Assembly (NCBI GenBank): GCA_021823085.1 | Contig: JAKAPG010000112.1 | Coordinates: 1-5,757, forward strand | Length of the DNA: 5,757 bases | Origin: Thermoplasmata archaeon | GTDB taxonomy: Archaea; Thermoplasmatota; Thermoplasmata; Lutacidiplasmatales; UBA184 | Direction: 5' to 3' | In this document: piece after piece, positions 4,753-5,757 of the stretch | Position numbering within the stretch: the first letter of the stretch is position 1 | How the letters are laid out: each line of letters starts with the position of its first letter | Notes under the pieces: generated by a model | Told to the model about the DNA's origin: nothing | Databases searched by the model: none | What the model saw: the letters and a program-made list of their open reading frames with translations, nothing else | Program-made: the position numbers and the translations under genes

Positions 4753-5757
4753 ATGACAGGGTCCGCCTCGAACGTGACAGGGTCCGCCTCGAACGCAACG
4801 GCCGGACGAGATATCCTCCGACCGCTCGACGACGTGAAAGTCCGGCGCTTCCATTGGAAGACCGTCCTCATCTCAGGGATGGGGTTCTTCACCGACGCCT
4901 ACGACCTCTTCGTCATCGGCGTCCTGGTGGCGATGTTCGTCTTCTACCAGCCGTTCTCTATTCCCGGGACCTTGGTGAACATCCCGTTCTTCGGGAATGT
5001 AGCACCAATCACGGGCCTCGGGTTGCTGGGCGCCTCTGCGATATTCGGCGCGGCGGTCGGACCCTTCGTATTCGGTCGTTTGGGTGATCTGTTCGGGCGA
5101 AAGACCATCTATGGTATCGAAATGCTGATCCTCGTCGCAGGGGCTATCCTGTCCTCCCTGGCTTGGAGCTTCGCCGCTCTCATCGTCTTCCGGATCATCC
5201 TCGGGATTGGGATCGGCGGCGACTACCCGATGAGTTCCACCATCATGAGCGAGTACTCGAACATGAAGAGCCGAGGTCGGCTTGTCGGCACGGTCTTCGC
5301 CATGCAGGGGTTCGGCCTGTTGAGCGGAGTGGTTCTCGGCCTCGGCCTACTGACCGTCTTCCCTCACTCGCTTGATATGGTCTGGCGGGTCCTGCTCGCA
5401 GCCGGCGCCGTGCCCGCAATGGCCGTGTACTTCTGGCGCCGCCGACTTCCCGAGACACCACGGTTCACCCTTCATGTGAAGGGCAACGCGACGGAGTCCG
5501 CCCGGGTCGTTGGCAACCTGACCGGCGTTGACGTCCCCGCCGACGCCCGCGCGGTTCGTGCCTCGAGCGGAACGTACGGAGACTTCCTCACTCGATACTG
5601 GCCTCTGATCGTGGGCACAGCCGTCAGCTGGTTCTTGTTCGACATCTCGTTCTACGGGACCGGCATTTACACGCCCACCCTGATCAGCTCCCTCAGCCTG
5701 GGGTATGCTACTGGCCTCACCCCGGTCCAGCATCTTATCATCGCCGAGGAATATCGG
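4753..5757 (+). CDS. Phosphate:H+ symporter, major facilitator superfamily (partial, C-terminus outside window)
   Basis: This is an inner-membrane inorganic phosphate importer driven by protons; 335 residues are present with no stop. The N-terminal half has the family hallmark GMGFFTDAYDLFVIG (42-56), MFS motif A GRLGDLFGRK (108-117), GIGIGGDYPMSS (151-162) and LPETPRF (232-238), followed by a cytoplasmic loop and WFLFDISFYGTGIYTP (293-308). As I recall them, the phosphate ligands of the fungal transporter PiPT are Tyr150, Gln177, Trp320, Asp324, Tyr328 and Lys459. Tyr158, Gln185, Trp293, Asp297 and Tyr301 here keep the same spacing within each half (27 residues; then 4 and 4). The Lys would lie past the window. 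At least seven membrane segments are visible. The ATG at 4753 is used; the GTG at 4774 is an alternative because of the duplicated start. There is no clear Shine-Dalgarno site. The 'DAYDLF' type is shared by archaeal, fungal and plant members. Confidence 0.92.
   Translation, partial: MTGSASNVTGSASNATAGRDILRPLDDVKVRRFHWKTVLISGMGFFTDAYDLFVIGVLVAMFVFYQPFSIPGTLVNIPFFGNVAPITGLGLLGASAIFGAAVGPFVFGRLGDLFGRKTIYGIEMLILVAGAILSSLAWSFAALIVFRIILGIGIGGDYPMSSTIMSEYSNMKSRGRLVGTVFAMQGFGLLSGVVLGLGLLTVFPHSLDMVWRVLLAAGAVPAMAVYFWRRRLPETPRFTLHVKGNATESARVVGNLTGVDVPADARAVRASSGTYGDFLTRYWPLIVGTAVSWFLFDISFYGTGIYTPTLISSLSLGYATGLTPVQHLIIAEEYR
4754..4795 (+). repeat. Perfect 21-base tandem duplication across the transporter start
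   Basis: Two identical 21-base units lie head to tail at 4754-4774 and 4775-4795, each beginning TGACAGGGTCC. The duplication adds seven codons in frame, so the predicted protein starts MTGSASNVTGSASNAT. Because the unit begins just inside the start codon, the first copy is preceded by A (ATG at 4753) and the second by G (GTG at 4774), so both carry a usable start. Bases 4747-4753 (GCCTCGA) match the end of the unit, consistent with replication slippage. Confidence 0.9.

Noticed and set aside
4728..5375. + strand open frames at 4728-5087 and 5163-5375 in another frame over the transporter
   Set aside because: They are Arg-rich out-of-frame readings of the clear MFS gene.
1..5757. tRNA, rRNA, CRISPR array or a novel multi-gene system
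   Set aside because: I looked for tRNA-like T-arm motifs, regularly spaced repeats and clustered unknown genes and saw none. The genes are familiar families without a linking theme.

Overview
The window is GC-rich (clearly above half G+C by eye) and looks prokaryotic. All supported genes lie on the + strand, and many codons end in G or C. The organism cannot be named from sequence alone. Several intact genes have an A/T-rich, TATA-like element about 25-30 bases before the probable transcript start, with little or no leader and weak Shine-Dalgarno sites. The phosphate-transporter sequence also resembles archaeal members of its family. I therefore lean towards a GC-rich archaeon, possibly an acidophile-type Thermoplasmatota lineage, with low to moderate confidence; a bacterial origin is not excluded.

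Layout. Positions 1-189 hold no convincing gene. Positions 190-855 and 852-1562 form a two-gene ABC exporter operon: an ATPase with all nucleotide-binding motifs, followed by a six-segment ABC-2-type permease whose GTG start overlaps the ATPase stop by four bases. After a 194-base gap comes a small ferredoxin-like-fold protein of the DUF6176 type (1757 onward). Its reading frame appears to be broken in a run of seven C, where one extra C would give a family-like C-terminus and a stop at 2095-2097. A class I SAM-dependent methyltransferase follows (2295-3122). Positions of about 3143-4540 are a remnant of an IS1634-family (IS4 superfamily-like) transposase gene. It is split over three reading frames in four pieces, has a catalytic Asp changed to Asn, an in-frame stop near the C-terminus and no recognisable N-terminal domain. 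A short A/T-rich promoter island (about 4676-4740) then leads into a phosphate:H+ symporter of the major facilitator superfamily (4753 to the window end, C-terminus missing), whose first codons carry a perfect 21-base tandem duplication.

How it works together. The ABC pair is one functional unit (probable exporter, substrate unknown). The DUF6176-like protein and the methyltransferase look like separate single-gene units. The transposon remnant is an accessory insertion lying directly upstream of the phosphate transporter. I see no evidence for a new multi-gene defence or biosynthetic system. The most notable signals are the C7 frameshift, the four missing-base events that all have the same sign, and the start-codon duplication in the transporter.
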